Shown here: piece by piece, positions 1 through 12,950 of the stretch | Numbering within the stretch: the stretch's first letter is position 1 | Layout of the letters: each line of letters opens with the position of its first letter | Origin: Phaseolus vulgaris | Lineage: Eukaryota > Streptophyta > Magnoliopsida > Fabales > Fabaceae | Assembly: GCF_000499845.2 (NCBI RefSeq) | Contig: NC_023753.2 | Span: 24,352,942 to 24,416,941 of the forward strand | Direction of reading: 5' to 3' | Length of the DNA stretch: 64,000 bases | Notes under the pieces: model-generated | The model's database searches: none | Seen by the model: the letters and a program-made list of their open reading frames with translations, nothing else | What the model was told of the DNA's origin: nothing | Made by a program: the position numbers and the translations under genes

Positions 1-596
1 AATAAACTTCTCCATAAGTACTTTTGAAAAAATAAATGAAGCTAAAATTAACAAAATTTCTCCATAAGTTGAAGTTAACTTATGCACTACAACTTTTATA
101 GATGCTCTCATGTAACTTCTCTAGAATATGATGTGAAAGAGTTTGGTTTAAGAAACATTAGTTTGTACATGCTCTCATGTATGAAAGCATTGTTTTAGTA
201 TGAGAGGGAGGGAGCAAATCCTGATTAAGTGATTATTGAATATTAAATGTCAAGATTAAAAACAAAGTCATGTGACTTTTGTAAAGACATTTTTCAATCT
301 TGACCATTTAAGCCAGAGGGTCCAATGGTCCCCATGTCTTCATATTAAAACTAAACCAGTGGTCTCACAAGATATATCCCCTACATATAAATAATATGTA
401 TATCTCTTAAACCAATGGCCCTTATCATAATCTAACATTTGTATATCCTGCAAAGTTGGCATACGAATCCATGACACATTTTAAGAAGTTTTATACCATA
501 AAGTGTTTCCAGTTAGAAGAACTAGTATAGCTGCAATAAATAGCAAGTGAAAAGAATCAGCCCTTGGACCTCAGGACATTAGCAGTAGTAACTTAC

Positions 597-3500
597 TTAG
601 AGAGGACTTCTTGAGTAAAGAACAGATGCAAAGGCCAATCAACAGAATACCCAAGAGCAATACCATCCCAACCATCTACTGACACTTCTGATAAAGCACT
701 ACCATCCAGTGAAGAGGCTGGCTTTGGTAAATCGATCAGGGAAGGTTTAACTGTGATTCCAAAAGATGGCATCCTAAAGGGGGAAGAGAGAACATATTAG
801 CACAGTGTTGATAACAGCTCAGCGAGAAGCTAGCACAAAAAGAAGGAAAAACAATGAATATGAATCCTAACCGCAAGGAAACTTTAGAGAAATATTTGTC
901 TTCTTCACCAATAGTTTTTAATGCAGCCTGTATTTCAAAGGAGTTGCAATTAAGCTTTGTTAATACATCTAAAAACATAAACATATTGATGTAACTAACT
1001 GGTGAATGGCATGAAACCAAAATATCATTCATATCATAAGGTAAACAAACCAGCTGAAATGGGACCGTAAGATCAGCTTCAGCTGTTGACTGGCGTGGTG
1101 GCAATCGCATTAATTGACGACTTTCCTCAAGAAAACACTTGCATAAATAATGAGTAAATCAAAGACGTCAGTATAATTTCATTAAAATTTCAAGACAAAC
1201 TGAGGTTTGAACATCAGTGAGTAATTGATGCATATATAGATGAGACACTTCCCAATGTTAATTTTCTAGCTAAAAGTTTAGACCAATTTGCAACGTCTCC
1301 TATTTTGTAACTGAATTATTTAGTAGTTCAGAAAATTAAACCAATATACAGTTTCAAAGAATATTTTTTACCATTTAAAAAATAGATCATTCCAAAATAA
1401 AAACTAAGGCAGATGTTGGAGATCCAGAAATGACAGGGAGAAACTCACCTACCTACCATAATATATCAATTACAAAATACTCAAGCTAGTATCAATATTC
1501 AAAATAATCAGTAATCTACAATAAATTTCACTAAACATTGACTGATTAAACGTAATGTCATATAATATGGCCATAGACACAAACACACAACGATTATGAT
1601 AAAACCAATATAGGGCCAGTTTGTTAAGGATTTAAAAAGAAGTGACTCTGATGTATAATAATTTAGGGATTATTTTTTTGAGACTTTAGAAAAGGCTGAA
1701 GTTAATTATGTTTGTTAACAATGAAAAAATCATTTTTTTTAAATAAATAATTGATTTTATGGGAAGTTATTTTAAATAAATTTTTATTTTAATAAAATTC
1801 CTGATTTTTTGTAACTAAGACATAACAAACCAAAAAAGTGATTATCTTTTTTAAAAAATTATACCTCAGTGAAAAAGGTTTAAATAAATGTGCTAATAAT
1901 CAGTTTCAAGGGTTAATTAAAACAAATTCATGCAGAAAAGGAGAAAACATATCATTGACATCACTCTTTGATGGATGGATAGTTATCAAAAGTTCAAAAC
2001 CCTCTGATATGCACAAAGGAAAAGATTTCTTAGACACCACACACAGTGAAAACATAAACTTGACACCATATTATAATATTATAATAATATTTAAAATTAA
2101 AAAATAAACTAAATATGATTAAAATATTATTTTATTGGTTTGTGAAGTTAAGGTTTTTTACTGTTTGTGGTGTTAACATATCACCACTCATGTGCAAAGG
2201 GTCATGAGGGTATATGTTGGGTCTGTGGGCCAAGTTCAACCCAACAGTCCTTGTCCAATGGTTTAATTTAAATAGGAAAGTCTCCCATTAGATGCAGGGT
2301 GTTGTGAGCTTAGAGTTGGCATGGTGGTCAGGTAAGCACTCTTCATCATATCATATCACCTCCCAGCCCCAACCTCAACTTTTTATTTCATACAGTTTTT
2401 TCTAACACAACGAAAACAAAATTTGCAAATTGATGCACTCATTGCCATTCAAAATGTTAGTATAGAGTAGATAATATTTCAAGCTTTACCTGGAAGAAAT
2501 CTCCTTTTGCCAATAGAAAATAGTCTTTTAAGGCCTTCAAGTGGCCATTCAAGTCAGCACGTACAACCACAAGCTGCAGACATAGAGGGAATAGAAATTA
2601 AACGCTCTGAACACAAATGCTTCAAAAATTAATCAATACATGAACCAGAAGATTTAAGTTAAGCACCTGCCAGAGATGACTGGCTGCTATAGTCTGAACA
2701 GAGTCCACAGCACATTCAAATGATCTTTTGTGAAATTCAGATGATTCCTGTGGAAAGTTAATAATGAGTTTTCCTAAACACTAACTGGAAATGTTAACAG
2801 TAAAGAATGATTTATTAGTCAGTTAGTCAGAACCGAAAAAGTATGACACATCAAAAGGCTGCCAACAATCCAACTATTTAATAAAACAGCTTTGGAAAAT
2901 CAGCATCTATATGATTGAGTGAAATGCAGGACATGAAAACCTTTAGGTTCAGAAGCATTGCTTCAATCTTATCTGCCTCAGATTGTGGAAGCAAATCATC
3001 TCCTATTCCCATATTAATTGCAGGTTCCCTGTGAAAATGAAAACGCCCTGCTAATCCATGTATTTTCTGAAAACTTTTAGGCATTTGAGGATGCATAGCA
3101 TCCCCAGACTGGAAGGAAGGACTTGGATTTCGTAGAACCCTAACAGCTTTTCCGGCAAAAAGAATTGATTCAGCAACACGCTCAGGTATATATTCTGGCA
3201 GCATTTTCTGCAAAACAAAATTATAAATAGTAAAAATTGTATGTATCAACCCTTGGGTGACCTGTCAATCTAATGTTAAGGACAATTACTGAAGTGGACA
3301 AAATCCAATTCATTAAAGAATGGAACATGCAATTCATTGATACAGAAAAGTGAGCTTACAAACACTAAGCCAAAACAATATTCATGAAAACGATCACGTT
3401 TGTTTCAAGGAATGACATTCCCAAGAATACTAAATGTTATTCCTGAGTAAATTAAAAAATATCTTGGGTTAGATATGAATATTCCTGGGAATATCTTTTA

Positions 3501-6091
3501 AAATTCAAAATCATTAAGAGTAGAAATGGAAGTTATAATAATTGGGTTAGACAATAATCTTCCATATTCCTATTGGAATATAACTTTCCCAACCCTGTCT
3601 AGGAACAAAAATGAAGCAAAAACAAGGTATTACTACTTTCCCTAGCTCAAACAGTACCTACGATAACTTTTTTTATGGATTATAGTGAACATGGGAATAT
3701 TACATTCCAAAGTTCACTTTCTCGCCAATAAATTTTTAAACCTTGAAACATGCACACTCAAAGGAAAGCAGCTCAGAGTCATGACATGACCAGAATTAGC
3801 TAATGATACCAAATAAACATGAAATCCCAAGTGCCAATCAGACAAAGATGCATCATCAGTTGACATGCGTGCCAACTTTTCAGAGATGTCCGGATGAGAT
3901 GAGTTGTTTCCTACATCTCTATCTTCTTGCCTGAAAAGCAAATGAATGAGGTCAAATATATAATTCAAAGGAAAATAAGAGTTCTCAAAACCTAAGAAAC
4001 CAGAAATTATCAATGCTACCAAATAATCACAAAGTTTAAAAGAGGTGAAGAAGATGAACTAATATCCAGATAAATTTTTCATGTACCACACACATCATAT
4101 ATTTTACTAGCATAGTTTTTTTCTTGTTTGGAAGGGAGAGATCAGAGGTGATAAAACCTTTCGTCTTTTGATGATTTTGGATAGGTTGTCTCAGGTATGG
4201 GGTTAAGTGTGGAGACACAGTAGAAATAAAAGAAACAAAAATATTATGAAACTGATATTCACCTGATATGATGTGATATGTTATAATGTGATGATATGAT
4301 AAAAAAAAACTAGAGTACTAACCCTTTATTTATACTAATCAGACTCCTACTAACAGGAGACCAATCATAAGATGAAGAAATATGGAAACCAATTCTAAAA
4401 GTTAGTGAGAAAATAGGAAATTAATCCTAAAGGATAATCTAAGATATTATAACATGTAATCAAGATGATATAAGATGTTTTCATACATTATAAACAGATG
4501 AAACAGATAAGTATTATTTAGTCATTGTCAATTCATGGTGACATTAGCATATAACAGTAACTATAGAAATATAGCAGAGGCTACAATCGTTTTGATAAAT
4601 TATGACAATGATTGATAATAATAATAATAATAAAATATTATTATTATCATTTATAACCAATTTTTTAGTATGATACATCAATCGTGGAAATAAAATATTT
4701 TCAACAAATGCATTTACAAAGTTTGGAAGTCCAGGATAATTAACAAAAGAGTATATCTTACTCTCAACACCATTTTTGCAATACATCATATCAGTCTGCC
4801 CCTATAATTGTTTTGAGACTTGTTTACAAGCATATCAACAGTAGACACACTAAAAATTAATACGGAGTTACCTCCTAATGAAAAATTCTCCATGCTGGTC
4901 TTGAAGAATCCCATAAACCATCCATGATGCAAGCTGGTTATACATGACCTGGTGTCCATGCCAAAGAAGCCTAAGCTTTGGACAATAATAGCCAAAAAAA
5001 GATAATAAGAATTAACCAAGGGTGAAAGTTGAAGACTAATGCGATGTTTTAAGGATCAGAAGAAATAAATTAGTTCCAAAAGGAAATCCATCATTAAACT
5101 ACCCAACATGATAGTCCTCGATATTTTTACTTAACACCTATATTTTTTATACTAAATTAAAGATTTGTAGTGGCTAACAGAATTAAAGCATTCATGATTT
5201 AACATTTTAAACCCTAGATGTTTTTTACTACTAGTCTCATACAACAGCAGAATTTAGAGGCTAATCATCACATAGTTGGAATGACATAACCTGCATCTTA
5301 ACACTGCCAAGAATACTATCCACCAAAAGAAATGCATACCTTTGCATGCAAGTCTGTAATTCAGGCACTCCACAGTGGCACCTCTTATGCAGAAGATTAA
5401 GAAGTTGACCTCCGTGAATATCATCACGCTCAATCTCCAGGATGAGTTCGTACAGAGGAGGCAAAAGGCAAAAAAACTGGAAAAGAAATCAAAATAAAAA
5501 TCAACGTCTAAATAAACTGAAAAGAGAGAACAGAAAAAATTACCTTGTTAAGGCCCTGAGTAACTGTCGCCAAGATAGGCATGGTTTCGGACAACAACTT
5601 CTGTTCAATATGCAGAACCGCAGACCTATAAACTGAGAGCACTTCAACAATGCCATTGGCTAGGGCCCTACGATACACACTTCCCTTCTCCTTTTTCTCC
5701 AAAGGGTTCGTATTCGCAGACCTTATCCAACTTAAATTCCTGCACTTGGCTGAAAACCGCTCCATCTCCCTATAATAAAACCCCAACACGATGATCCTCT
5801 CAATAAGTTCCCTGCATCCAACACAATCCATTAGAAAGTTTCAATTTTCAGGGTGCCCATTAAAAATTACCCTACAAACTAAAAGAATTGTACTTTGGGG
5901 TTTAGAAAAAAGAAAAATTAAATTAAAAGGTGGAGTTAGAACCTGTCGCTTGGGTCGATAAAAGAGATGTCGGGAGCGAGCTTGAAAGTGCATTCGTCGG
6001 AGATGGGGGCTTCGGCGGTGAGGTGGTCCCGCCGGTCGACGATTAAATCACCGGTGTAGCCCAGTAACGCTAGCAGAAGCTCGTGCAACAT
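597..6091 (-). CDS. GCP4: Gamma-tubulin complex component 4 (partial, 3' end outside window)
   Basis: GCP4 is a subunit of the gamma-tubulin ring complex that nucleates microtubules in the cytoplasm and at the nuclear envelope. The start codon is at 6091-6089 and the protein begins MLHELLLALLGYTGDLIVD, the typical plant GCP4 N-terminus. Exons inferred from GT-AG sites and reading phase: 6091-5943, 5811-5544, 5476-5340, 4970-4872, 3930-3810, 3207-2941, 2747-2667, 2573-2490, 1137-1051, 927-872 and 773-597. They join in frame to about 508 residues, compared with roughly 740 for the family. The visible part covers the N-terminal Spc97/Spc98 (GRIP1) domain, including LWHGHQVMYNQLASWMVYG and MLPEYIPERVAESILF. 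The last visible exon ends at a GTAAGT donor (596-591), and no further exon is seen in 1-590, so the C-terminal GRIP2 region lies off the left edge. For exon 4, reading phase decided between two nearby acceptor AGs. No stop or frameshift was seen. Confidence 0.93.
1138..2489 (-). other. Large GCP4 intron
   Basis: This 1.35-kb AT-rich stretch separates the GCP4 exons at 2573-2490 and 1137-1051. It begins at the GTAAAG donor just below 2490 and ends at the GCAAG acceptor next to 1137. I see no coding sequence or recognisable element inside it. Confidence 0.75.
3931..4871 (-). other. GCP4 intron with ATA/ATT hairpin microsatellite
   Basis: This 0.94-kb intron lies between the GCP4 exons at 4970-4872 and 3930-3810. 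At about 4613-4648 a run of ATA triplets is followed at once by its inverse run of ATT triplets, giving a self-complementary AT hairpin. At 4250-4305 there is a loose run of TGATATGATG-like words. No gene is seen in it. Confidence 0.6.
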
Positions 6092-7594
6092 TGTTGTCTC
6101 TTGAAAATCTAACCTATCGCTTGTGGAGAAAATGCATGCGTTCAGAAAACTGGATCTTTTGGAGAAGAAGGGTTAGATTGGATCAAAGAGATTTGAATTT
6201 TTAAGTATAAAGCAAGTTCAAAATGAAAGCTCCAAAAGCATTGAGCAGCTGAAGGACTATTTTTCCTGCAAAATTTAAATCTCACTGCCTATCAGGGTGT
6301 CACACTTCTCTTAAATTAAAGTCGAAACACTCTTAGAACACTTAGTGTAGTGTTGAATTCAAAAAAATATTTGTGGGATTTGTTAAAATTCTAGCATGGT
6401 TCTAACACAATTTTAAAATGTATAAATATAATAACTTTTTAAAAACTTAAATTTATTGTATAAATATTTATTATGATTATAAAAATGTGAGACAAATTCT
6501 TTGAATTAATCATGAAAAATATCTTCCTGCTCCAAAACAATCTGAAACATATTTTTACACATAAATATTTATTTTCAATTTATATAATTTAAAATTATAT
6601 AATATATAGATACGTATTCTTGTATCCTACATTTAGAGATTATACGTACATTTAGAAATTATACGTATCTCCGTGTCCTGTCGTGTCAATGTCCATATTC
6701 GTATTTGTGCAAGATAGGTCAATGCTAAAAAAACAAAAATATTATACTTACTGAATTATATGAGATGTTGAATTTTACTTTTCTTTAACTAAACATGCGC
6801 ATAATTTGCATTTTGGTTTAATTTATTTTGGAAATAAAAAAATTATTTACTACTTTTCTAAGAGATATTTTAAATGATAGTTAAAAAAATTAACAATTAT
6901 AAATTTTTAGCTAATTCCTTTAAAATAAGGAGTTGTAACTTGAAAATAAAGTGTAGTTCTAATCATTGATTATATAACTATTTTTAAAATTTTAAAGAAA
7001 AAAATAAAGTAAATAACGGTTTAAAAAAATGTCACACATGTACTTGTAGTAAATATTTATAATAGACAAACTGTATATTTTCGTTAAGATTGGATTCTAA
7101 AAGTTAAAATTTATATTAAAAAATAAATTTGAATATAAACTCATACTAAATATTACATTTTTTATTACAAGTATTTTTATAACCTATGTAAATGTTATTT
7201 GAAAAAGAAATGAAAACTATTCAAGAAATGTTTTAGATAGTTCAATTAAGAATATATCAACGTCCAACTGCATTAAACTAAACAAAACAAAGATAATCAT
7301 AAATTATTTTATACTAGTCAAAACACATATTCACATTTTTATTAAATTAAAATACATATAATTATATAAATTTATTATTTTTATGAATAATTAATTGAAA
7401 AGTAATATAATTTAAAATATAAATATATATATATATATAATTTTGTAAAAATAGTATTAAAAATTTATATAACTATTATTTTTAAAAAGAGAAGTTATTT
7501 AGTTATTTTAAAATCAAGAAAAGTTATTCAAGAGATAAAATTATCTAATTAAAAATAAATATAAATAATTTTTGTAATTTTTTAGATAATTTCT
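6092..7594. other. Intergenic, AT-rich, upstream of GCP4
   Basis: No open frame or recognisable gene was found. The 150 bases upstream of the GCP4 start (6092-6240) should hold its leader and core promoter, but no clear TATA box stands out. A dispersed repeat copy sits at 6378-6720 (separate entry). A short (TA)n run lies near 7420-7438. Confidence 0.6.
6378..6720 (-). repeat. Dispersed noncoding repeat, copy 1 (inverted relative to copy 2)
   Basis: Read on the minus strand, this segment matches 28975-29330 read on the plus strand over about 340 bases with substitutions and indels. Shared landmarks in the same order are the GACACGGA-rich start, TATAATCTCTAAA followed by TAGGATAC, TCTATATATTATATAATT, TTTTATAATCATAATAAA, and AGAACCATG near the end. 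It has no coding capacity. It may be a piece of an LTR or another noncoding part of a retroelement; the class is not determined. Confidence 0.7.
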
Positions 7595-8745
7595 TCTAGT
7601 CATGTAGTACTGCTAGTAATACTAGTACTGCAAGTAATTCTAGTCCTCTAGTACTGCTAGTAATACTAGTACTGCTAGTAATACTAGTACTGCTAGTAAT
7701 ACTAGTACTATTAGTAAAATTAGTACTGCTAGTAATATTAGTAATACTAGTAATATTAGTAATAATACTATTATTGTTAGTAATACTAGTACTACTAGTA
7801 ATACTAGCACTACTAGTAATACTAGTAATACTAGCACTACTAGTAATACTAGTAATACTAGCACTACTAGTAATACTAGCACTACTAGTAATACTAGCAC
7901 TACTAGTAATACTAGTACTGCTAGTAATACTCATACTACCTGTAATACTAATAATACTAACACTGCTAGTAATACTAGTATTGTTAGTAGTGCTAAACAA
8001 ACTAGTAATACTAGAAATACTAGTACTCCTAGTAATACTAGTACTGTTAGATATACTAGTAATACTAGTACTGCTAGTAATACTAAAATACTAGTACTGT
8101 GAGTAATACTAGTACTGCTAGTAATATTAGTACTGGTAATAATACTAGTACTAAGTAATACTAGTATTGCTAGTACTACTAGAAATAGTAGTAGTGCTAG
8201 GAATACTAGTACTGCTAAGAATACTAGTACTGCTAGTAATACTGAGACTGCTAGTAATATTAGTACTGCAAGTAATACTAGGACTGATAGTACTACTAGT
8301 ACTCCTAGTAATATTAGTACTGTTAGTAATATTAGTACTGCTAGTAATACTATGACTGCTAGTAATACTATGACTGCTAGTAATACTATGACTGCTAGTA
8401 ATACTAGGACTATTAGTACTACTAGTAATATTAGTTCTGCTAGTAATACTAGTTCTGCTAGTAGTACTAGTACTGCTAGTAGTACAAGTACTGCTTGTAC
8501 TACAAGTAGTGCTAGTAATACTAGTACTGCTAGTACTACTAGTACTGTTACTAATACTAGTAGTGCTAGAAATACTAGTACTGCTAGTAATACTAGTGTT
8601 ACTAGTAATACTAGTACTGCTAGTAATACTAGTACTGCTATTAATACTAAAAATACTAGTACTGCTAGTAATACTAGTACTGCTTGTAATACTAGTATTG
8701 CTAGTACTTCTCGTACTGCTAGTACTTCTAGTACGACTAGTAATA
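7595..8745. repeat. Expanded 18-bp tandem array (TAGTAATACTAGTACTGC)n
   Basis: About 1.15 kb is built almost wholly from two alternating 9-mers, AGTAATACT and AGTACTGCT, forming an 18-bp higher-order unit. The copies are degenerate, but local blocks are homogeneous: at 8352-8405 the 18-mer ATGACTGCTAGTAATACT is repeated three times without change. Another block (about 7795-7910) uses an ACTAGCACT variant. The palindrome ACTAGT recurs throughout. Because the array keeps a multiple-of-three period, several frames stay open on both strands, giving Ser/Thr/Ile-rich frames on the minus strand and Leu/Val/Ile-rich ones on the plus strand. I do not read these as genes. The array abuts a TNP2 transposase relic at 8746. 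Confidence 0.93.
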
Positions 8746-10698
8746 ACCATCTGACATCCTTAACTTTGTAATCTATATATAAATTGATTTTGCATCTTTT
8801 GTTATGAAAGCGTAATTTGTCGTTGGCTTTCCTAACATCCCATTTCGTAATTGAACCAACTCTAAGTCACTACGTCCACAGAGTTCAACAACATCCATTC
8901 TTGCATTGTGATTGTCCTTTGCTTTACCCCTGACATCGATCACAGTTTAGAAGATATTATAAAAAAAAAAAAAATTCAATGTGCATGACGTCAAGATTAT
9001 GTCTTACCAAATTGTGTTTCCAATATGGCAGATCCCAAAAGATATATCTTTTTGTCCAATTATGATATTGTTCATACCGTGGTAAGGTATCAAACGGATC
9101 ATCAGTCACCTTTGGAAAGTCTCGGATAAATTCCCACAATTTCTCTCCATTCAGAAAATAAGGAGGCCCATCCAATTCAATCTTGTTTTTCATAGATCTC
9201 TTATTACTTCTCCAAAATGGATTATCAGTAGGTAAGAATCTTCTATGACAGTCAAACCAACTATTTTTACCACCATGTGGTAATGTAAAAGCTTTCGTGT
9301 CCTCCATACAATGAGGACATGTTAATTTCTCTTTAGTCCCCCATCATGACAACATGCCATAAGCTTGAAAATCATTGATTGTCCACATCAAGCAAGCTCA
9401 CATGACAAAGTTCTCTCTTGTGGAGATCTCATATGTCATTACACCTTCATTCCACAATTGGTTAAGATCATCAATAAGAGGTTGCATGTAGACATCTATT
9501 TTTTTAGTTGGGTTACTTGGGCCAGGTATGAGACAAGTTAAAAACATGTATGGTTTGGTCATACACATTTCAGGAGGCAAATTATAAGGAGTAAGAAATA
9601 TAGCCAACAAGAATATGGGGATGTTGAAGCTTGGACATAAGGGGTGAACCCATCAGAACATAAACCAAGTCTCACATGTCGTGGGTCAATAGAAAAATTT
9701 GAATATATCTTACCAAGTGCTTCCAAGCCTCCCCATCACATGGATGTCAGAGTATGCCATCCTTTTGTTTTCAAAATGCCATCTCATTTGCTTAGCAGAT
9801 TCCATTGATGCATACAGTCTTTGTAATCTTGGAATGATTGGCAAATAAAACATTCTCTTCATTGGAATTTTTTTATATCTTCCATTGTCACCCTTAGAAG
9901 GAAAATACCGAGGAAGATGACAAAATTTTCATTCCGTTAAATAGTTGTCATCCTTGTAATACAACTACACCCAACCTCACAACAATCAATTTTTTGGGCT
10001 TTCCATCCAAGACTTGACACAACCTTTTTTGCGTCGTAGTAGCTTTTTGGTATGCAATAATCTTTGGGAGCTACATCAACCAAATTTTTTATGAAATAGT
10101 CTAAACATTTTTCAGGTGTATGCCAATTCGTTATAGCCGCTAGCAGTTTGATGGCTATTGACAATTTTGACTTGGTGGCACCATCATAAATAGGTTCATT
10201 TGCAGCTGCTAACATATCATAAAACCTTTGGACTTCCGCATTAGGTGACTCTTCTACATATTCATCATTGTTGTCCATGTCACCATAATGACTTGTTATG
10301 TCTGCTTCTTGCATGTTTGCATCATACACCATATTGGTCATTGAACCAATATTATCAATAGGTTTCGTTCTTCCATGGCTACTAGATGCATAACTAGCAT
10401 TATCCTCACTTGAAATTTCTTTTCCATGTTGAGCCCATACTGTGTAGTTAGGTACAAAACCATATTGTAGCAAATGAGCCCTCACATGTGATGGTGGAAG
10501 AATTTTCTCACATACACACTTTATGCAAGGACACCTTATCTCTCCATCTAAAGTATAAAATTTTTGATTCATCGCCTTTGAAACAAATTCAATCACTCCA
10601 GTAATGAATTGTTGGCTAAGTCTCCTTGAAGGATCAAGTCGTTCATACATCCAACTTCGATCCATTTTTCTACATATGGTGATGAAATTATCAACCAA
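8746..10698 (-). pseudogene. CACTA (En/Spm) transposase TNP2, decayed and truncated
   Basis: This is a remnant of the transposase of a CACTA-type DNA transposon. Reading from 10698, the motif MDRSWMYERLD (from 10665) and the Cys-rich IRCPCIKCVCEK segment form the transposase-associated domain. The TNP2 core follows: KLLAAITNWHTPEKCLDYF, then KIDCCEVGCS. The frame is lost near 9960 and resumes in another frame with an in-frame TGA. More pieces follow at 9610-9398 (FLTPYNLPPEMCM), 9307-8960 (HNLDVMHIE) and 8930-8746 (KAKDNHNARMD, then the expected MPDGY-like segment). A poly-A tract interrupts it at 8961-8974. It ends exactly at the tandem array, so the DUF4218 and DUF4216 parts are missing here. 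It cannot encode a working enzyme. Confidence 0.9.
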
Positions 10699-12950
10699 TA
10701 TACGAATTGCATCATGACTTTATTTTTATTAAGTTATTTCAAAACATGAATTGACTTGTAAACTTAATTGAGTCGCTATGATGTATAAAACCATCATTGA
10801 TTTGGTACGAGTTAATGGTTGGGCCAGCGGAATGGGTCTAGACTTGGTTGGTAGAAGGTGGTGCAGATACTAAAGACAATATCTACCATAGACAATATTA
10901 ATGTTGTTTCCTATAACCCCTTAGTTTTCACAATCATAGTCAAACAAAATAGGTTATCATATCAACCATTGTTCTACATCTTCCAAATCATCCACATAAT
11001 CTTAATTTATATTAATATTATAGATGAAAAATGTCAAATAAATTTTTATGATAAACTAAAACAACAAAGGGTTATTTTAACTTTTTTTATGGTAATATGA
11101 GATGATAACAATTTTCATGTGAATAAAAATTGCAGTGTGTGGAGTTGACCATGCTGTTTTCACAAATAGTGATTCATTTCTTCAATTTTATACACGTCAT
11201 TTCTCTCATCACATTCAAAAGACAGAAGGAACATAGCATATATATTTAATTTACAATAACTGTGTAAATTGTACCTTAAATGGGAGAAAGGTTTTGCAAC
11301 AAATTTAGCCTTCCGTGTAACAGTTGAATCCTCTAACATTGTCAATTGCTTCTTGACTCACACACCTTCTTAGTTGAATCCCCTGTAACAGTTGAATCTT
11401 CTAACAGCAAATATATAAATAGAAATTTTAAGTCTGAATATTTTTAGATAAAGAATTAAAAAAAACAACAAAATAAAGTTTGTCTTTAGCATATATTATT
11501 AAAAAAATTATTTGATTCCAAAATCAATTCTCTCATTGTTAAAATAATAATTAAATAATAAATTTGAGAAGTCTAGTTTAGTAATTTATTAAGTTTGATG
11601 GACACTTTTTATGGAGTCTTATAAAGACTCAACCACGCCAATATATGACAGAGATTGTAGTTAAGACATCTAGAATGTGCTAGGTGACCATCATAAGTTG
11701 CCAACTACTCAAATATACTATTTTAATAACATGTCTCATTTCAAGAGTCCATAGTGCTTAATTGGAAATAGATAATTCACATGCATGTCAACTTTGTGCT
11801 TTAATTAAAATCTTTTATTTATATATAATGGAAACAATATGATTGAACTTTAAGTCACTTAGTCATGGGGACTTGATAGTTACTACCGTGTGTGAACTAT
11901 TCTTAATGTCTTCACCGAACAGCTTTATTAAAAAGTAAAACATTAACTTTCATCAAATTAAAGAGATTTTGAGAATCCTTGTTCAGAGCAGTAGATATAT
12001 ATAGGACCACCAAGTAAGAATGGTTGGAAAAGCAGAACCTCATAGGAACTCAATGCCCCTAAGTGGAAAAGGAAAAGGGGAATGACACTAAGGAGTGCTG
12101 AGATTTATATTCCTTTATGAGAATGTTGTTAATTCTTGTTACACGCTTATAGGATACTTGTTCACTGTACATTATTTACTACCTTCATTGTACTCCAGAT
12201 ATGATTCTTCTTAACTTAGATAGATATTATTAAACACTAGAATTTTTTCACCATATCTTTGAAATAAAAGTGCTGCAGAAAAGTGTTGCCAGCAAGCATT
12301 TATGTTGCACTTTTGTAACTAGGGGAGGGTTACTTTGAACTGGGTCAGTCATGTACCATTTTCCAGCTATGCCTATGGTGGCTAGGTGTTACTTACACGG
12401 CTAAAATCACTTCTTGTGGAACAATGAAAGCATTGAATTGTCAAAAGGGAGGCACTTTGTTTTTAGTGGCTTACATTTTTTTTTCTATGCCTCTGTCAAA
12501 TCAAACTATGATGGATTAAGATGTTCACTTCATGTTCCTGTACATTATGCAGGTGGTGCCATGATGCTAAGGTCACCTTTAGAATTTTATGCTGGTTTTG
12601 GTTTCAGTCTTCTTAATTTTTCACTCCACTGAATTTACATAACTAAACTTAAGATTGATTAAAAATGCTCTACTCATGATAAAATTCAAAACAACCTCTT
12701 TCTTGAGTTTTGTTGTTTTAATCACAACAACCCTTGCTGTTTATTTCATTCCCTTGGTTTTCAAATACGGATTTAGCTAGTTGATTCACTGCCTGATTCT
12801 ATCTCCTTCACTCACTTTCTAACACATAGTTGGAAAGTTACTGCTATTATTTTGTTCAGTAGTGAGTGAGTATATAATTTTTGAATTCAGAATGGTTTCT
12901 TCTTTTACGGTCATGTATTCATATTCATGCAATCATCTTTCTATCTGCAG
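10699..12950. other. Intergenic stretch, no gene recognised
   Basis: Short open frames at 10858-11100, 11160-11345 and 12414-12632 have no recognisable product. The phrase GTAACAGTTGAATCCTCTAAC occurs at about 11318 and again, slightly changed, at about 11383. The upstream exons expected for the DUF707 gene were looked for at 12250-12950. Only a weak, stop-containing resemblance near 12342-12400 was seen, too poor to annotate. Confidence 0.5.

Noticed and set aside
1..590. Further GCP4 exon at the left edge
   Set aside because: No frame here matches the expected continuation after the exon ending at 597; it is read as intron.
7596..8771. Long open frames on both strands of the tandem array (up to about 200 codons)
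   Set aside because: They are products of a stop-free three-base period, have no non-repeat domain, and overlap each other in several frames.
12342..12400. Possible upstream DUF707 exon (TGGGTCAGTC...)
   Set aside because: Similarity is faint, contains a stop and lacks a clear splice donor.
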